A DNA stretch of 64,000 bases. Source: an uncultured Lachnospiraceae bacterium (lineage in GTDB: Bacteria; Bacillota; Clostridia; Lachnospirales; Lachnospiraceae). The stretch is taken from positions 11,913 to 75,912 of the forward strand of contig CAKRFU010000014.1 of assembly GCA_934320845.1 (NCBI GenBank), read 5' to 3'. Under the pieces are notes generated by a model that was given only the letters and a program-made list of their open reading frames with translations, did not search any database and was not told the origin of the DNA. The position numbers were made by a program, and so were the translations under genes. Shown piece after piece: positions 26,741-35,552 of the stretch (the stretch's first letter is position 1; each line of letters begins with the position of its first letter).

Positions 26741-28333
26741 ATGCACCGAAAAAGAAAAATTGCATTGATAATGGCGGCAGTGCTTGTTATAGCAGGTGTG
26801 GGGACATACAGTGGAAAGAGTATCTTAAAAAAAAGCTCATCTAAACAGTCTCAAAAGACGCAGACCTCAGAGGATAAAAATAAAAGGGAGAACTCAGGGG
26901 AGTCTCAAAACAGCGGCATACTACAGGCTGAGGGTACTACATCCGGCGGAACTGACTATCAGTTATATAATCTTAATCTTGCCGGAATAAGCAAAACAGG
27001 AGCACTTGAAGTAGAGAGTGTATTAAAAAGTGCCGGTGATGAGGTGAAAAAGGGAGAGGCACTTATAAAACTTACGAAGGACAGCGTTACTGATACTAAA
27101 AGTATTCTAAGTAAAGCGGTAAAAAGTTATAAAAAGAAATATGAAACGGCAAAACTTGATTATGAAGAAGCTGTTTTTGATGCAAAAAGTGATTATCAGG
27201 ACAGTTTGTCAGCGTATGCTTCAGCACTTACTGATTACAAAGACAGTTTATCAGAGTATACAAGATCGGTAAAAGAAACGAAAAAGCAGTTAGATAACAG
27301 CAAAAAAATAATCAGTACATATCCTGAAAAGATTAAGAAAGCAAAACAGACTCTTAATAAAAAACAGAAACAACTGGAAAATATAAATAAAAAATTAAAA
27401 AAGGCAAAAAAGCAGGCAGATAATAAGGCGAAAAATCTTCAGTCAAAACAAAACGCATACGAACAGTCAAAACAAAAAAATGATGAACTAAATACAGTTT
27501 CAAGATATATAGGAGAATTCAGCAGGGAAAATAAGAGCGATATTTCACAGCTTACAAAAGATATTGAAGAAAAACTTGTGTCATCAAATAAAGATATGAC
27601 ATCAAAAAATAATGCATATAAGAAAGCATCAAATCAGGCTGACAAGACACAGAAGACATATGATAGTTACAGCACTAAAAAAAATCAGCTTACATCACAA
27701 ATAAGTAAATTAAAAAATAATATATCATCATATGGAAGTGCGTATAAAAATGCAAAGATGAATCTAGCGGCATACAGTTCATCTTACAATCAGGCATTAT
27801 CTCAGGAAACAACAGGCAGAGTCAGTGCCAGAAAGACTTATGACGAGAGCGTTAAGGCTTATAAAAGTGCTGATACGGTTTATAAGGCAGCGATAAAGTC
27901 GGCAAAAGAAACATTGCAGAAAGCAAAAGATAATTATACAAATGCAAGAGATAGAATAAAAGCATTTAATGAACTTGTATCGGGAAATAATGTTGTGGCA
28001 TCAATGTCAGGAACATTGTCGGAAATATCATATGAAAGCGGAGATATATTGAATAGTATGACAGCAATAGCAGGCTACAGTAATGAAAATACATTGAGTA
28101 TCGATGTTACTGTCGACCAGACTGATATAGGAAATATTTCGGTAGGTGATGAGGTATCGGTAAACATTCAGAATATGCCTCAGACAGTAACAGGCAAGGT
28201 TGCAGCTATCGAAACAGCATCGTCATCGGAGAGCGTTTCAAAAGTAACATACACAGTGACAATTTCTGTTGATAATACACAGGGAATGATGTCAAGTGGA
28301 AGTACGGCACAGGTGAATTTTACAGTAGAGTAA
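26741..28333 (+). CDS. Efflux adaptor (HlyD/MacA-like membrane-fusion protein) 1
   Basis: A 530-residue protein with an N-terminal membrane anchor (~8-24), a first lipoyl half (VLKSAGDEVKKGEALIKL, ~90-110), a ~300-residue Lys-rich coiled coil, the second lipoyl half (VVASMSGTLSEISYESG) and a C-terminal beta-barrel. AGGAGG at 26728-26733 is 7 nt from ATG 26741 (ATG 26738 is also possible). It should link the MacB-like permease to the cell exterior. It is first of five same-strand genes; adaptor 2 follows after 30 bp. The coiled coil is much longer than in MacA (~370 residues in total). Confidence 0.8.
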   Translation: MHRKRKIALIMAAVLVIAGVGTYSGKSILKKSSSKQSQKTQTSEDKNKRENSGESQNSGILQAEGTTSGGTDYQLYNLNLAGISKTGALEVESVLKSAGDEVKKGEALIKLTKDSVTDTKSILSKAVKSYKKKYETAKLDYEEAVFDAKSDYQDSLSAYASALTDYKDSLSEYTRSVKETKKQLDNSKKIISTYPEKIKKAKQTLNKKQKQLENINKKLKKAKKQADNKAKNLQSKQNAYEQSKQKNDELNTVSRYIGEFSRENKSDISQLTKDIEEKLVSSNKDMTSKNNAYKKASNQADKTQKTYDSYSTKKNQLTSQISKLKNNISSYGSAYKNAKMNLAAYSSSYNQALSQETTGRVSARKTYDESVKAYKSADTVYKAAIKSAKETLQKAKDNYTNARDRIKAFNELVSGNNVVASMSGTLSEISYESGDILNSMTAIAGYSNENTLSIDVTVDQTDIGNISVGDEVSVNIQNMPQTVTGKVAAIETASSSESVSKVTYTVTISVDNTQGMMSSGSTAQVNFTVE

Positions 28334-28363
28334 TGAATTATGAATCGAAAGGAAAGTGGAAAA

Positions 28364-30202
28364 ATGGCAGATAAAGAAAAAAAACAGATGACATCAAAGT
28401 CACATAAAAAAAGAATAAAAAAAGTGGCAGTTTCCGTTATTCTTATTGCATGCATAACAATTGTTGTGGTTTTTAATGTCATGAATAAAAATGATGATAC
28501 AAAGACAACCACTGTTACTAAAGAAAATACAGCTAAAAAAGGAAATCTTACAGTCGGAATAACTGAAAGCGGAACTATGGAAATTGGTTCAATCACTCAG
28601 TCATATGAGCTTGATACTTCTTCGTTAGGAAGCAGCAGTTCATCATCATCCGGGTCAGGCAGCAGTTCATTATCAGGAAACAGCAGTCAGAACAAAAGTG
28701 ATGCACAGGGAATGCAGAATGGTGGAAATGCAATGGTTATGACAGGTGGTCAGGCTGGCTCAGAAAGTATGACATCTACCAAGTCAACAACATCATCGGG
28801 CAGTGAGAGTGTATCAGATTCAGACCTTGTTATAGAGAAAGTATGCATTACATCAGGACAGAATGTCAAAAAAGGTGATACTATTTTGAAACTGACAAAG
28901 AAAAGTGTTTCAAATGTAAGAAAGCTTTATAAAGAGGCAGTAAGTTCAGCAAGACTTTCACTGAAAGAAGCAAAGATTGACAGAGATTCCGATAAACTTA
29001 CGGCAGAATACGAATATAAAGAGAGACTTGCGGCAGGAAAGAGTGCAAAAACAACATATAACGCTACGGTACAAAGCCTTAACAGTGCGGTTGTGTTAGC
29101 ACAGAACAATTACAACACGGCAGTTTCGGGAATAAAAACACTTGCATCAAAAATAAAGGCTTTACAAAAGAAGATTAAAAAAGCAGGTGGAAGTACCTCT
29201 GTGTATAAAAGTACATCATCAAACCAGTCAACAGACCAGAAAGCGGGAGAAGGTTCAGGGGAACCATCAAACAGTATGTCCGGTATGGGAAATGATAATA
29301 AAAATATGACACAGGATTCTTCTGCAAATACAACTGTATCATCAGAAAGCAGCAGTCAGGGCACATCGAGTAAAATAACAATAATGCAGCAGCTTGCAAC
29401 ATATAAACAGCAGTTATCAGAATACAAAGCTAATCTGACAAACTTAAAGTCTCAGCTTAGGGCTGCGAAAAAAGCAAAAAAGACAGGTGAAGTCAGCGCA
29501 AAAAAGACTTATGATGCAGCAATGCTTCAATATTCAAACGCAAAGACGCTTTACAATGTTGCAATGGATGGAATTGATGATGATGTCAAAGATGCACAGG
29601 AGACATTAAAAGATGCACAAAAAGAACTTAAAACATTTGAAAAATATGCAGGAACAGGTGTTATAAAAGCAGAATGTTCAGGTACGGTTACTTCGGTCGG
29701 CTATGAGGACGGTGAAACACTCAGCACGGACACAGATATAGCTACATATAAGAATGCAGAAGCAGTTACGATTTCTGTATCGGTTGCGCAGGATGATATT
29801 TCAGAGGTAGAAGTCGGAGATACCGTAAACATAAATCTTACTGCATATGAGGATGAGACATTCCATGGTAAAGTTACATCTATTTCCTCTACAACATCAT
29901 CTGATACAAGTACGGTAAGTTATCCTGTTGTAGTTACTATGACGGGTGACGTTTCAAGTGTTTATGCAGGAATGAGTGCAGAAGTTACATTTGTTACAAA
30001 AGAGATAAAGGATGTTCTTTATATTTCTAATAAAGCAGTAGCGACAGAGGGAACAAAGTCATATGTTACGAAGAAAAACAGTGACGGAAGTACAACAAAG
30101 ACACAGGTTAAGACAGGTTTCTCAGATGGACATAATGTTCAGATAGAGAGCGGATTAAATGAAGGTGATACAGTTCTTATAGAAAGCCGGGTGAGCGAAT
30201 GA
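28364..30202 (+). CDS. Efflux adaptor (HlyD/MacA-like membrane-fusion protein) 2
   Basis: A 612-residue protein. A basic N-terminus and one membrane helix (~22-44) precede a first lipoyl half split by a Ser/Gly/Met-rich low-complexity stretch (~80-150), a coiled coil containing a second low-complexity stretch (~285-340, with SNSMSGMGNDNKNM), the second lipoyl half (ECSGTVTSVGYEDGE) and a barrel plus membrane-proximal domain. AAAGGAAAG is 8 nt before ATG 28364. Its stop overlaps the permease start by 4 bp, which points to coupled translation. Two different adaptors in one operon is unusual. Confidence 0.82.
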   Translation: MADKEKKQMTSKSHKKRIKKVAVSVILIACITIVVVFNVMNKNDDTKTTTVTKENTAKKGNLTVGITESGTMEIGSITQSYELDTSSLGSSSSSSSGSGSSSLSGNSSQNKSDAQGMQNGGNAMVMTGGQAGSESMTSTKSTTSSGSESVSDSDLVIEKVCITSGQNVKKGDTILKLTKKSVSNVRKLYKEAVSSARLSLKEAKIDRDSDKLTAEYEYKERLAAGKSAKTTYNATVQSLNSAVVLAQNNYNTAVSGIKTLASKIKALQKKIKKAGGSTSVYKSTSSNQSTDQKAGEGSGEPSNSMSGMGNDNKNMTQDSSANTTVSSESSSQGTSSKITIMQQLATYKQQLSEYKANLTNLKSQLRAAKKAKKTGEVSAKKTYDAAMLQYSNAKTLYNVAMDGIDDDVKDAQETLKDAQKELKTFEKYAGTGVIKAECSGTVTSVGYEDGETLSTDTDIATYKNAEAVTISVSVAQDDISEVEVGDTVNINLTAYEDETFHGKVTSISSTTSSDTSTVSYPVVVTMTGDVSSVYAGMSAEVTFVTKEIKDVLYISNKAVATEGTKSYVTKKNSDGSTTKTQVKTGFSDGHNVQIESGLNEGDTVLIESRVSE

Positions 30203-31599
30203 AACTAAGTGAGATATTAAGACTTGTCTGGATAAATCTTATTCAGAATAAATTTAAGGTTGTGCTTACTTCTATAGGTATAGTTGTCGGTGCAGCAACA
30301 ATAGTAATGGTTATCGCAATAGGAAGAGGTGGTCAGATGGATGTTGCAGACCAGTTCAAAAATCTGAATGCCGGAGCTATTGATATTTCATATGAGCAAT
30401 CGACAGACAGTTCATCGTCAAATAGTAAGGGTTCTTCAAAATCAGGCTCAACAAATAAATCATCAGGTGGAAATGGTGAGTCAAAGGGAAATCAGGGAGA
30501 ACCCGGTGGATTTGGAGGCGGACAGGGAATGCCGCAGATGCCCGGAGGCGGCGGGCAAGGCGGTTTTGGCGGATTTATGGCAGGAGGAGGAAACAACAAT
30601 AATGACAGTTCAAAAATAAATCAGGAAAAAATAACATTATCAGAAGATGACATGGATGATTTAAAAACATTTCTTCCGGGAATATCAGATATAACAATAT
30701 CTTATACCACAAAATCTGAGGTGGACGGTGGAGAACTTGACGATGCAGAAAGCTACACAATAGCAGGGGTAAAAAATAATTATGCAAGTATGAGTAATCT
30801 CACAATGGCGGCAGGAAGTTTTATTGAGTCATCAAATGAAACAAATAAGGAAAAGGTTTGTGTACTCGGCTATTCAGTTGCGAAAGAAATATTTGGAAGT
30901 GTGGAAGATGCATACGACAGCACTGTATACATAGATAATAGGGCGTATGTTGTAAATGGCGTAATATCTGAAGTTGGAACTGTATCCTCAGGAATAAGTC
31001 CTGATGATTCGATTTTTATACCATACAGTACCGGAGTAAAGTATGTAGTAGGTACAGATGCAAATCCAACGATAACCGTAATAGCATCTGATGTCGATAA
31101 TGTAGACAATGTTATGGAGAATATACAAGCAGTACTGGCTGAGAATTATCCAAATGCTGAGTTTACTATAACTGATGCAGGAAGTAAAATGGAGGCAGCT
31201 TCAGAATCAAATAATACACTTACAACACTTCTTATTGCGATGGCAGCAATAGTATTTATTGTAGGTGGTATAGGAATTATGAATGTATTGTTTGTGTCGG
31301 TTAAAGAGAGAACAAAAGAGATTGGTATATTGAAAGCAATAGGATGTACAAAAAAAGATATTCTTATAGAATTTTTGCTCGAGGCATGCTTTATAAGTAT
31401 TCTCGGCGGAATACTCGGAGTTTTTTTAAGTTTTGGCATAACACCGATAGTTGAGTATTTTGACGTGAGAGTTGAACTTTCTGTTGTTGGTGCAGTGCTT
31501 GCAGTTTTATTTGCAATATTTACAGGAACAGTATTTGGATTTTATCCGGCACTCAAAGCTTCAAAACTTGTACCTGTTGAGGCACTAAATGAAGAGTAG
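30199..31599 (+). CDS. MacB-like ABC exporter permease
   Basis: A 466-residue FtsX/MacB permease: one N-terminal helix (~20-42), a large extracytoplasmic MacB_PCD domain and three C-terminal helices within an FtsX domain (GGIGIMNVLFVSVKERTKEIG). Residues ~66-140 are an inserted Ser/Gly/Met-rich low-complexity segment (GMPQMPGGGGQGG, MAGGGNNNN) absent from standard MacB permeases. It lacks its own ATPase domain; the ATPase is encoded two genes downstream. Substrate is unknown: MacAB-type pumps move peptides, macrolides or siderophores. Confidence 0.88.
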   Translation: MKLSEILRLVWINLIQNKFKVVLTSIGIVVGAATIVMVIAIGRGGQMDVADQFKNLNAGAIDISYEQSTDSSSSNSKGSSKSGSTNKSSGGNGESKGNQGEPGGFGGGQGMPQMPGGGGQGGFGGFMAGGGNNNNDSSKINQEKITLSEDDMDDLKTFLPGISDITISYTTKSEVDGGELDDAESYTIAGVKNNYASMSNLTMAAGSFIESSNETNKEKVCVLGYSVAKEIFGSVEDAYDSTVYIDNRAYVVNGVISEVGTVSSGISPDDSIFIPYSTGVKYVVGTDANPTITVIASDVDNVDNVMENIQAVLAENYPNAEFTITDAGSKMEAASESNNTLTTLLIAMAAIVFIVGGIGIMNVLFVSVKERTKEIGILKAIGCTKKDILIEFLLEACFISILGGILGVFLSFGITPIVEYFDVRVELSVVGAVLAVLFAIFTGTVFGFYPALKASKLVPVEALNEE

Positions 31600-31635
31600 C
31601 TTCGCAAGTATTTATAAGGATAGGGGAAATGAAAT

Positions 31636-32334
31636 ATGGTTCTTAAATTGAAAAAAATCAGAAAAATGACTGTATTGCTGCTTGTAATGTGCCTGTTGGT
31701 ATCCGGCTGTTCAAAAGCAGAAGAAGAAAACACAAATGATATAGATTCTGTGAAACTGAAATCAAATCAGGAAATAGTAACATGCAAGATAACGGCAATA
31801 TACGGAAATGAGATAGAGTATACCGTTGCTAAAGAGCAAAGTGTATCAGATACGAAAAAAGATAAAATGCCGTCATCAAGCGGGTCACCCGATATGAAAG
31901 GCGGAGAGATGCCGTCATCAAGCGGGGCACCTGACATGAAAGGCGGAGATATGCCGTCATCAAGCGGGGCACCTGACATGAAAGGCGGAGATATGCCGTC
32001 ATCAGGCGGGGCACCTGACATGAATAATGGAAATAATGATAATTCTGCCGGGGGACCGCCTGATATGAGTGGTGACAGCAAAAATTCATCATCAGACAGT
32101 TCAGGCAAAAATAAATCGGACAAAAGCAAATCTTCTAAGAACAGTGACAAAAAGGTTTATACATTGACAGATGAGACAGGAAGTACAACGATACCGGTTG
32201 GAACGGATGTGATAACATCACTCGGAAAAACGACAACGTTTTCAAGATTATCAAACGGGGATATTATTAAGATGATAATGGAGAAAGATTCAAGCGGAGA
32301 AAAAGTCGTAGTAGGAGTGTGGATAGTTTCATAA
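31636..32334 (+). CDS. Repeat-containing lipoprotein of the exporter operon
   Basis: A 232-residue protein with a lipoprotein signal peptide ending in the lipobox LVSGC (Cys25). After a short folded region comes a Ser/Pro/Met-rich zone with four 14-residue repeats (MPSSSGAPDMKGGD-type) and a Ser/Lys linker; the last ~60 residues (VYTLTDETGSTTIPVGTDV) look folded. It is anchored outside the membrane, between permease and ATPase genes. No known family was recognised; by position it is probably an accessory or sensing subunit. Its start overlaps nothing and AGGGGA is 8 nt upstream. Confidence 0.7.
   Translation: MVLKLKKIRKMTVLLLVMCLLVSGCSKAEEENTNDIDSVKLKSNQEIVTCKITAIYGNEIEYTVAKEQSVSDTKKDKMPSSSGSPDMKGGEMPSSSGAPDMKGGDMPSSSGAPDMKGGDMPSSGGAPDMNNGNNDNSAGGPPDMSGDSKNSSSDSSGKNKSDKSKSSKNSDKKVYTLTDETGSTTIPVGTDVITSLGKTTTFSRLSNGDIIKMIMEKDSSGEKVVVGVWIVS
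31867..32034 (+). repeat. Four coding tandem repeats of 42 bp
   Basis: Units begin at 31867, 31909, 31951 and 31993. Units 2 and 3 differ from each other by at most a base or two, suggesting recent slippage, while unit 4 is diverged at its 3' end. All keep the reading frame. Confidence 0.9.
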
Positions 32335-32348
32335 GAAAGGTGGTTTTT

Positions 32349-33107
32349 ATGATTAAGTTTGGAAAGAAAAAGGCGGTGAACAGTGATACTGATAAAGATA
32401 AAAATAAAAAGACTGCCGTTAAGCATGACGAGCATAAGATAGAGATTATCAATGTTAATAAGACTTATGACATGGGGAGGGAGTCTCTTCATGTCCTGAA
32501 GAATATAAATTTCACGGTAGACGAGGGAGAATTTGTTGCTATTCTTGGACCCTCCGGTTCAGGTAAGTCTACACTTATGAATGTTATAGGCTGTATGGAT
32601 CTTTTTGACGAGGGTGAATACTATCTTGACGGGCTTGCAATTCATGCAATGAAAGAAAAGAAACTTACAGGTATCAGAAACGAAAAAATCGGATTTATAT
32701 TTCAGAATTATCATTTGATACCTACATATACGGTTATTCAAAATGTTATAATGCCGCTTCTTATGAGAGGATACGAACATGAAGAAGCAGAAGAGCTGTG
32801 CATGGATACAATAGAAATGCTTGGTCTTAAGGAAAGAATAAACCATAAACCAAATGAACTTTCAGGCGGCCAGAAACAGAGAGTTGCAATAGCAAGGGCA
32901 CTGGTAGGTGAACCTACAATTCTTTTGGCAGATGAGCCTACGGGAGCACTTGACAGTAAAAGCGGTAAAGAAGTTTTAAAACTGTTTAGAAAACTTAATG
33001 ACATGGGAAATACGATAGTTATGATAACACATGACCTTGAGGTTGCAAAAGCGGCAAAAAGGGTGGTTAAGATTGTAGACGGAGAGATGTTTGCTGTCGA
33101 AAATTAA
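32349..33107 (+). CDS. MacB-like ABC exporter ATPase
   Basis: A 252-residue ABC ATPase of the LolD/MacB class. Walker A GPSGSGKS, Q-loop FIFQNYHLIP, signature LSGGQKQRVAIARALV and Walker B LLADEPTGALD are intact. A ~30-residue charged N-terminal extension precedes the domain. GAAAGGTGG is 5-6 nt before ATG 32349; the longer frame from 32319 overlaps the lipoprotein gene. It closes the adaptor-adaptor-permease-lipoprotein-ATPase operon; ATPase last is opposite to the usual order. Confidence 0.9.
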   Translation: MIKFGKKKAVNSDTDKDKNKKTAVKHDEHKIEIINVNKTYDMGRESLHVLKNINFTVDEGEFVAILGPSGSGKSTLMNVIGCMDLFDEGEYYLDGLAIHAMKEKKLTGIRNEKIGFIFQNYHLIPTYTVIQNVIMPLLMRGYEHEEAEELCMDTIEMLGLKERINHKPNELSGGQKQRVAIARALVGEPTILLADEPTGALDSKSGKEVLKLFRKLNDMGNTIVMITHDLEVAKAAKRVVKIVDGEMFAVEN

Positions 33108-33148
33108 AAGATGGTTTAAATTGACATGAGATGGGCAGAGTTTTACTC

Positions 33149-33171
33149 TAATTATATTAGCAATATAATTA
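33149..33171 (+). promoter_or_regulatory. AT-rich perfect hairpin in the leader of the SBP-like gene
   Basis: TAATTATATT-AGC-AATATAATTA is a perfect 10-bp inverted repeat, 26 bp before the chosen start. A TTGACA at 33121 lies upstream, without a good -10. It could be an operator or weak attenuator; no T-tract follows. Confidence 0.35.
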
Positions 33172-33197
33172 TCAGTGAAAGGAATAGTATCTGCTCC

Positions 33198-34388
33198 ATG
33201 AAAAAAAATATAATTGTTGTTGTTTTTTATGTATGTCTTGTCATTATAGTAATCACTTCATTTTGCAAAAATAAAAAAGATGATAATAGTGAACAGATTA
33301 CATATTCACAAATAAAACAAACTGATGTGAAAGTGAAAAGTGTTGAAAATGATACACAAAAAGTGCTGCATATAAAGGGTGATGTATCTGAAGGAATATC
33401 ACCTTTTATATATAAGACAAAAGCTGACAGATATATATTGGATAAGTGTTATATAAATATATATAATGAGTTAAAAAAAATAAATTCAAATTCCAGATCG
33501 GTTTATTTTGAAAGTATAGAAAAAGACAGCCGGTATCTAAATAAAGGCAGAAAGAAAACAAAAAATAAGCTGACAACATACACAATAAGACTTAAAGAGG
33601 GAATTAGGGCAACAGACGGGATGGCTGTGACAGCTGATGATTTGATGTTTAATTACTATCTGAGAACCGATAGTTCGTATGAGGCATTTGACAATGTGTA
33701 CAAGTGTAAGATACTTGGACTGTTAAATTATCAGACGGGTTGTGAGAACAGTTCAAAAGCAAAGTATACGCTCTATGCGAAAATAAAGAAACCGTCTGCT
33801 GCAATGAAAAAAAAGATAAAAACAAAAATAATATATCCCGAGATAAAAGACGCATTTGAGTGGACGAGTTCTTTATACCGGGATGAAACTTACTCTTACA
33901 TAACAGACAAATATCCGAGGACAAGGGATTTGTTTGTTTATTTTTTTTCTCTGAATCCAAAATATAAAGCGAAAAATAAGGATGCTGATACAGTGATAAA
34001 ACAGATTTCAGCCCAATACGGTTATGATTACAAAAAACTTGGAAAAGTGACAGGAAAGAATTATGATGCTCTTGTAAAAAAAATCGTACTCAATGAAATC
34101 TGCAAAAAGCAGCCGGACAAAAAGCGGCGTATAAAGGGGCTGACAAAGATTGACAGCTACACGATACAGATACAGGTATATGAAAAGACATCTGAGAAAG
34201 ATTTGTTTGATTTTTATGTAGTCCCGCTTGCAAAATGGGGTGATGTACAAAGCTTTGATTCAAATTATCAGTGGGGAGTGAAAAAGACAAAAACAAATGA
34301 GATAACGGCAAAGAAAAATGTGACGGGTGATGAGACAGGAGATTTTAGGATAATCAGCAAAAATCCGTATGAACTTGTAGAGAAGTGA
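33198..34388 (+). CDS. Truncated family 5 extracellular solute-binding-like protein
   Basis: About 396 residues with an N-terminal membrane anchor (residues ~4-22). Residues ~125-150 match the SBP_bac_5 (OppA/DppA) signature: TYTIRLKEGIRATDG then MAVTADDLMFNYY. The family is usually 500-600 residues; this protein stops about where the second lobe should begin (GDFRIISKNPYEL resembles the mid-domain GxGPYR motif), so it looks truncated or reduced. No permease or ATPase of an oligopeptide importer is adjacent. GAAAGGA is 14 nt before ATG 33198; a longer start at 33126 is possible. Peptide binding is doubtful. Confidence 0.6.
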   Translation: MKKNIIVVVFYVCLVIIVITSFCKNKKDDNSEQITYSQIKQTDVKVKSVENDTQKVLHIKGDVSEGISPFIYKTKADRYILDKCYINIYNELKKINSNSRSVYFESIEKDSRYLNKGRKKTKNKLTTYTIRLKEGIRATDGMAVTADDLMFNYYLRTDSSYEAFDNVYKCKILGLLNYQTGCENSSKAKYTLYAKIKKPSAAMKKKIKTKIIYPEIKDAFEWTSSLYRDETYSYITDKYPRTRDLFVYFFSLNPKYKAKNKDADTVIKQISAQYGYDYKKLGKVTGKNYDALVKKIVLNEICKKQPDKKRRIKGLTKIDSYTIQIQVYEKTSEKDLFDFYVVPLAKWGDVQSFDSNYQWGVKKTKTNEITAKKNVTGDETGDFRIISKNPYELVEK

Positions 34389-34534
34389 ACAAAGGGACTG
34401 TTGCATTAATGAAAAATTGTACAGGATATAGAAGTAGTTACCATTAAATATCTATATTTGTATGAAATTTTCTTATTGCGGCGGTTTCTTTTTTTCTGAA
34501 CTGTTATATTTTTGAAAAGATAAAAAGCTCATAC

Positions 34535-34590
34535 TTGACAAAATAAAACAATGTGTATATATTTTATATATAATATTTTTATATATAAAA
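34535..34590 (+). promoter_or_regulatory. Promoter with AT-rich dyad before the PadR operon
   Basis: TTGACA (34535-34540) and TATATT (34558-34563) are 17 bp apart. Directly over and after the -10 lies TTTTATATATAA-TATT-TTTATATATAAAA (34562-34590), a near-perfect dyad and a likely operator for the autoregulating PadR protein encoded next. The preceding 34389-34534 contains no gene. Confidence 0.65.
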
Positions 34591-34627
34591 ATTTTACACA
34601 TAATTAGCAAGGAAGGGGAGTGGAAAG

Positions 34628-34954
34628 ATGTACTATCCTGTATCAGCGCATCTGATAGAATTCTTAATCCTGTCGGTGCTGCAAAAAGAAGATTCTTACG
34701 GATATGAGATAAGCCGCACAGTTAAACTTGTGGCGGATATAAAAGAGTCAACACTTTATCCGATTTTGAAAAAACTTGAGAAAAACGGTTTTATGACAAC
34801 ATATACGAAAGAGTATCAGGGAAGAAAAAGAAAATATTATTCTTTAACGGATGCGGGTGTAGAGGAACTTAAATTCTTGAAATCAGAGTGGATAAGCTAC
34901 AGGGACACAATCGATGATATAGTGGAAGGGAGAATGAAAGATGAAAACAGATGA
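34628..34954 (+). CDS. PadR family transcriptional regulator
   Basis: A 108-residue winged-helix protein: LIEFLILSVLQKEDSYGYEI, STLYPILKKLEKNG and KYYSLTDAGVEEL are PadR landmarks. It is a short subfamily-2 member without a long C-terminal helix bundle. Such regulators repress neighbouring genes until a ligand or envelope stress releases them. GGGGAG is 8 nt upstream. The next gene overlaps by 14 bp, so PadR, DUF1700 and DUF4097 proteins form one translationally coupled operon. Confidence 0.93.
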   Translation: MYYPVSAHLIEFLILSVLQKEDSYGYEISRTVKLVADIKESTLYPILKKLEKNGFMTTYTKEYQGRKRKYYSLTDAGVEELKFLKSEWISYRDTIDDIVEGRMKDENR

Positions 34955-35552
34955 ATATTTAAGACAGCTTAGTAAATATCTGAAAAAGCTGCCTAAAGCA
35001 GATTATGATGATGCGATGGAGTATTTTACGGAATATTTTGCCGAAACGGATGAAAATGAGGCAAAAAAGCTTATGGATGAGCTTGGTACACCAAAAGAAG
35101 CAGCTTGTGACATCATAAGTAATATTCTTGAAAAAAAGATAGATGAGAAAAAGCAGGCTGACAGTGAAAAGGAACAGCTTGACAGTGACAAAAAATCGGT
35201 ATTTGGTGTATTGTGGATAGCATTGCTTGCAATATTTGCACTTCCGGTAGCAACACCATTACTTATAAGTGGTCTTATCGTTATGTTCTGTGTTTTGCTG
35301 TGTGTGGTTCTGGCAGTTTTATGTGTATTTCTGTTCGGAGTGTGTGCGGCTATAGCAGGAATGGCAGTAATAGCCAGAGCAATTGTCACCGTGAAACTTT
35401 CCATATCATCAGCTATAATGCTTTCAGGATTGGGACTTGCGGCAATAGGTGCCGGAATCATAATTGTTCTGCTTGGAGTTTTATGTGTCAGACTTTTTGC
35501 AGAACTTACAATAAAATTTGCACATAAGGCGTCTAAAAGGGGGAAAAAATAA
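34941..35552 (+). CDS. DUF1700 family membrane protein
   Basis: A 203-residue protein. The N-terminal ~50 residues (YLRQLSKYLKKLPKADYDD, DELGTPKEAACDI) match DUF1700; a charged linker and three to four C-terminal membrane helices follow (from ~93). DUF1700 proteins commonly sit between a PadR regulator and a DUF4097 protein and are thought to act in envelope-stress control; the mechanism is not established. Start and stop overlap the flanking genes. Confidence 0.85.
   Translation: MKTDEYLRQLSKYLKKLPKADYDDAMEYFTEYFAETDENEAKKLMDELGTPKEAACDIISNILEKKIDEKKQADSEKEQLDSDKKSVFGVLWIALLAIFALPVATPLLISGLIVMFCVLLCVVLAVLCVFLFGVCAAIAGMAVIARAIVTVKLSISSAIMLSGLGLAAIGAGIIIVLLGVLCVRLFAELTIKFAHKASKRGKK

Noticed and set aside
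31867..32034. Regular 42-bp repeats considered as a CRISPR array
   Set aside because: Units are contiguous without unique spacers, keep frame and encode a repeated peptide in a lipoprotein.
33121..33149. TTGACA at 33121 as promoter of the solute-binding-like gene
   Set aside because: At 17-bp spacing only TACTCT is found, a poor -10; not listed as a promoter.
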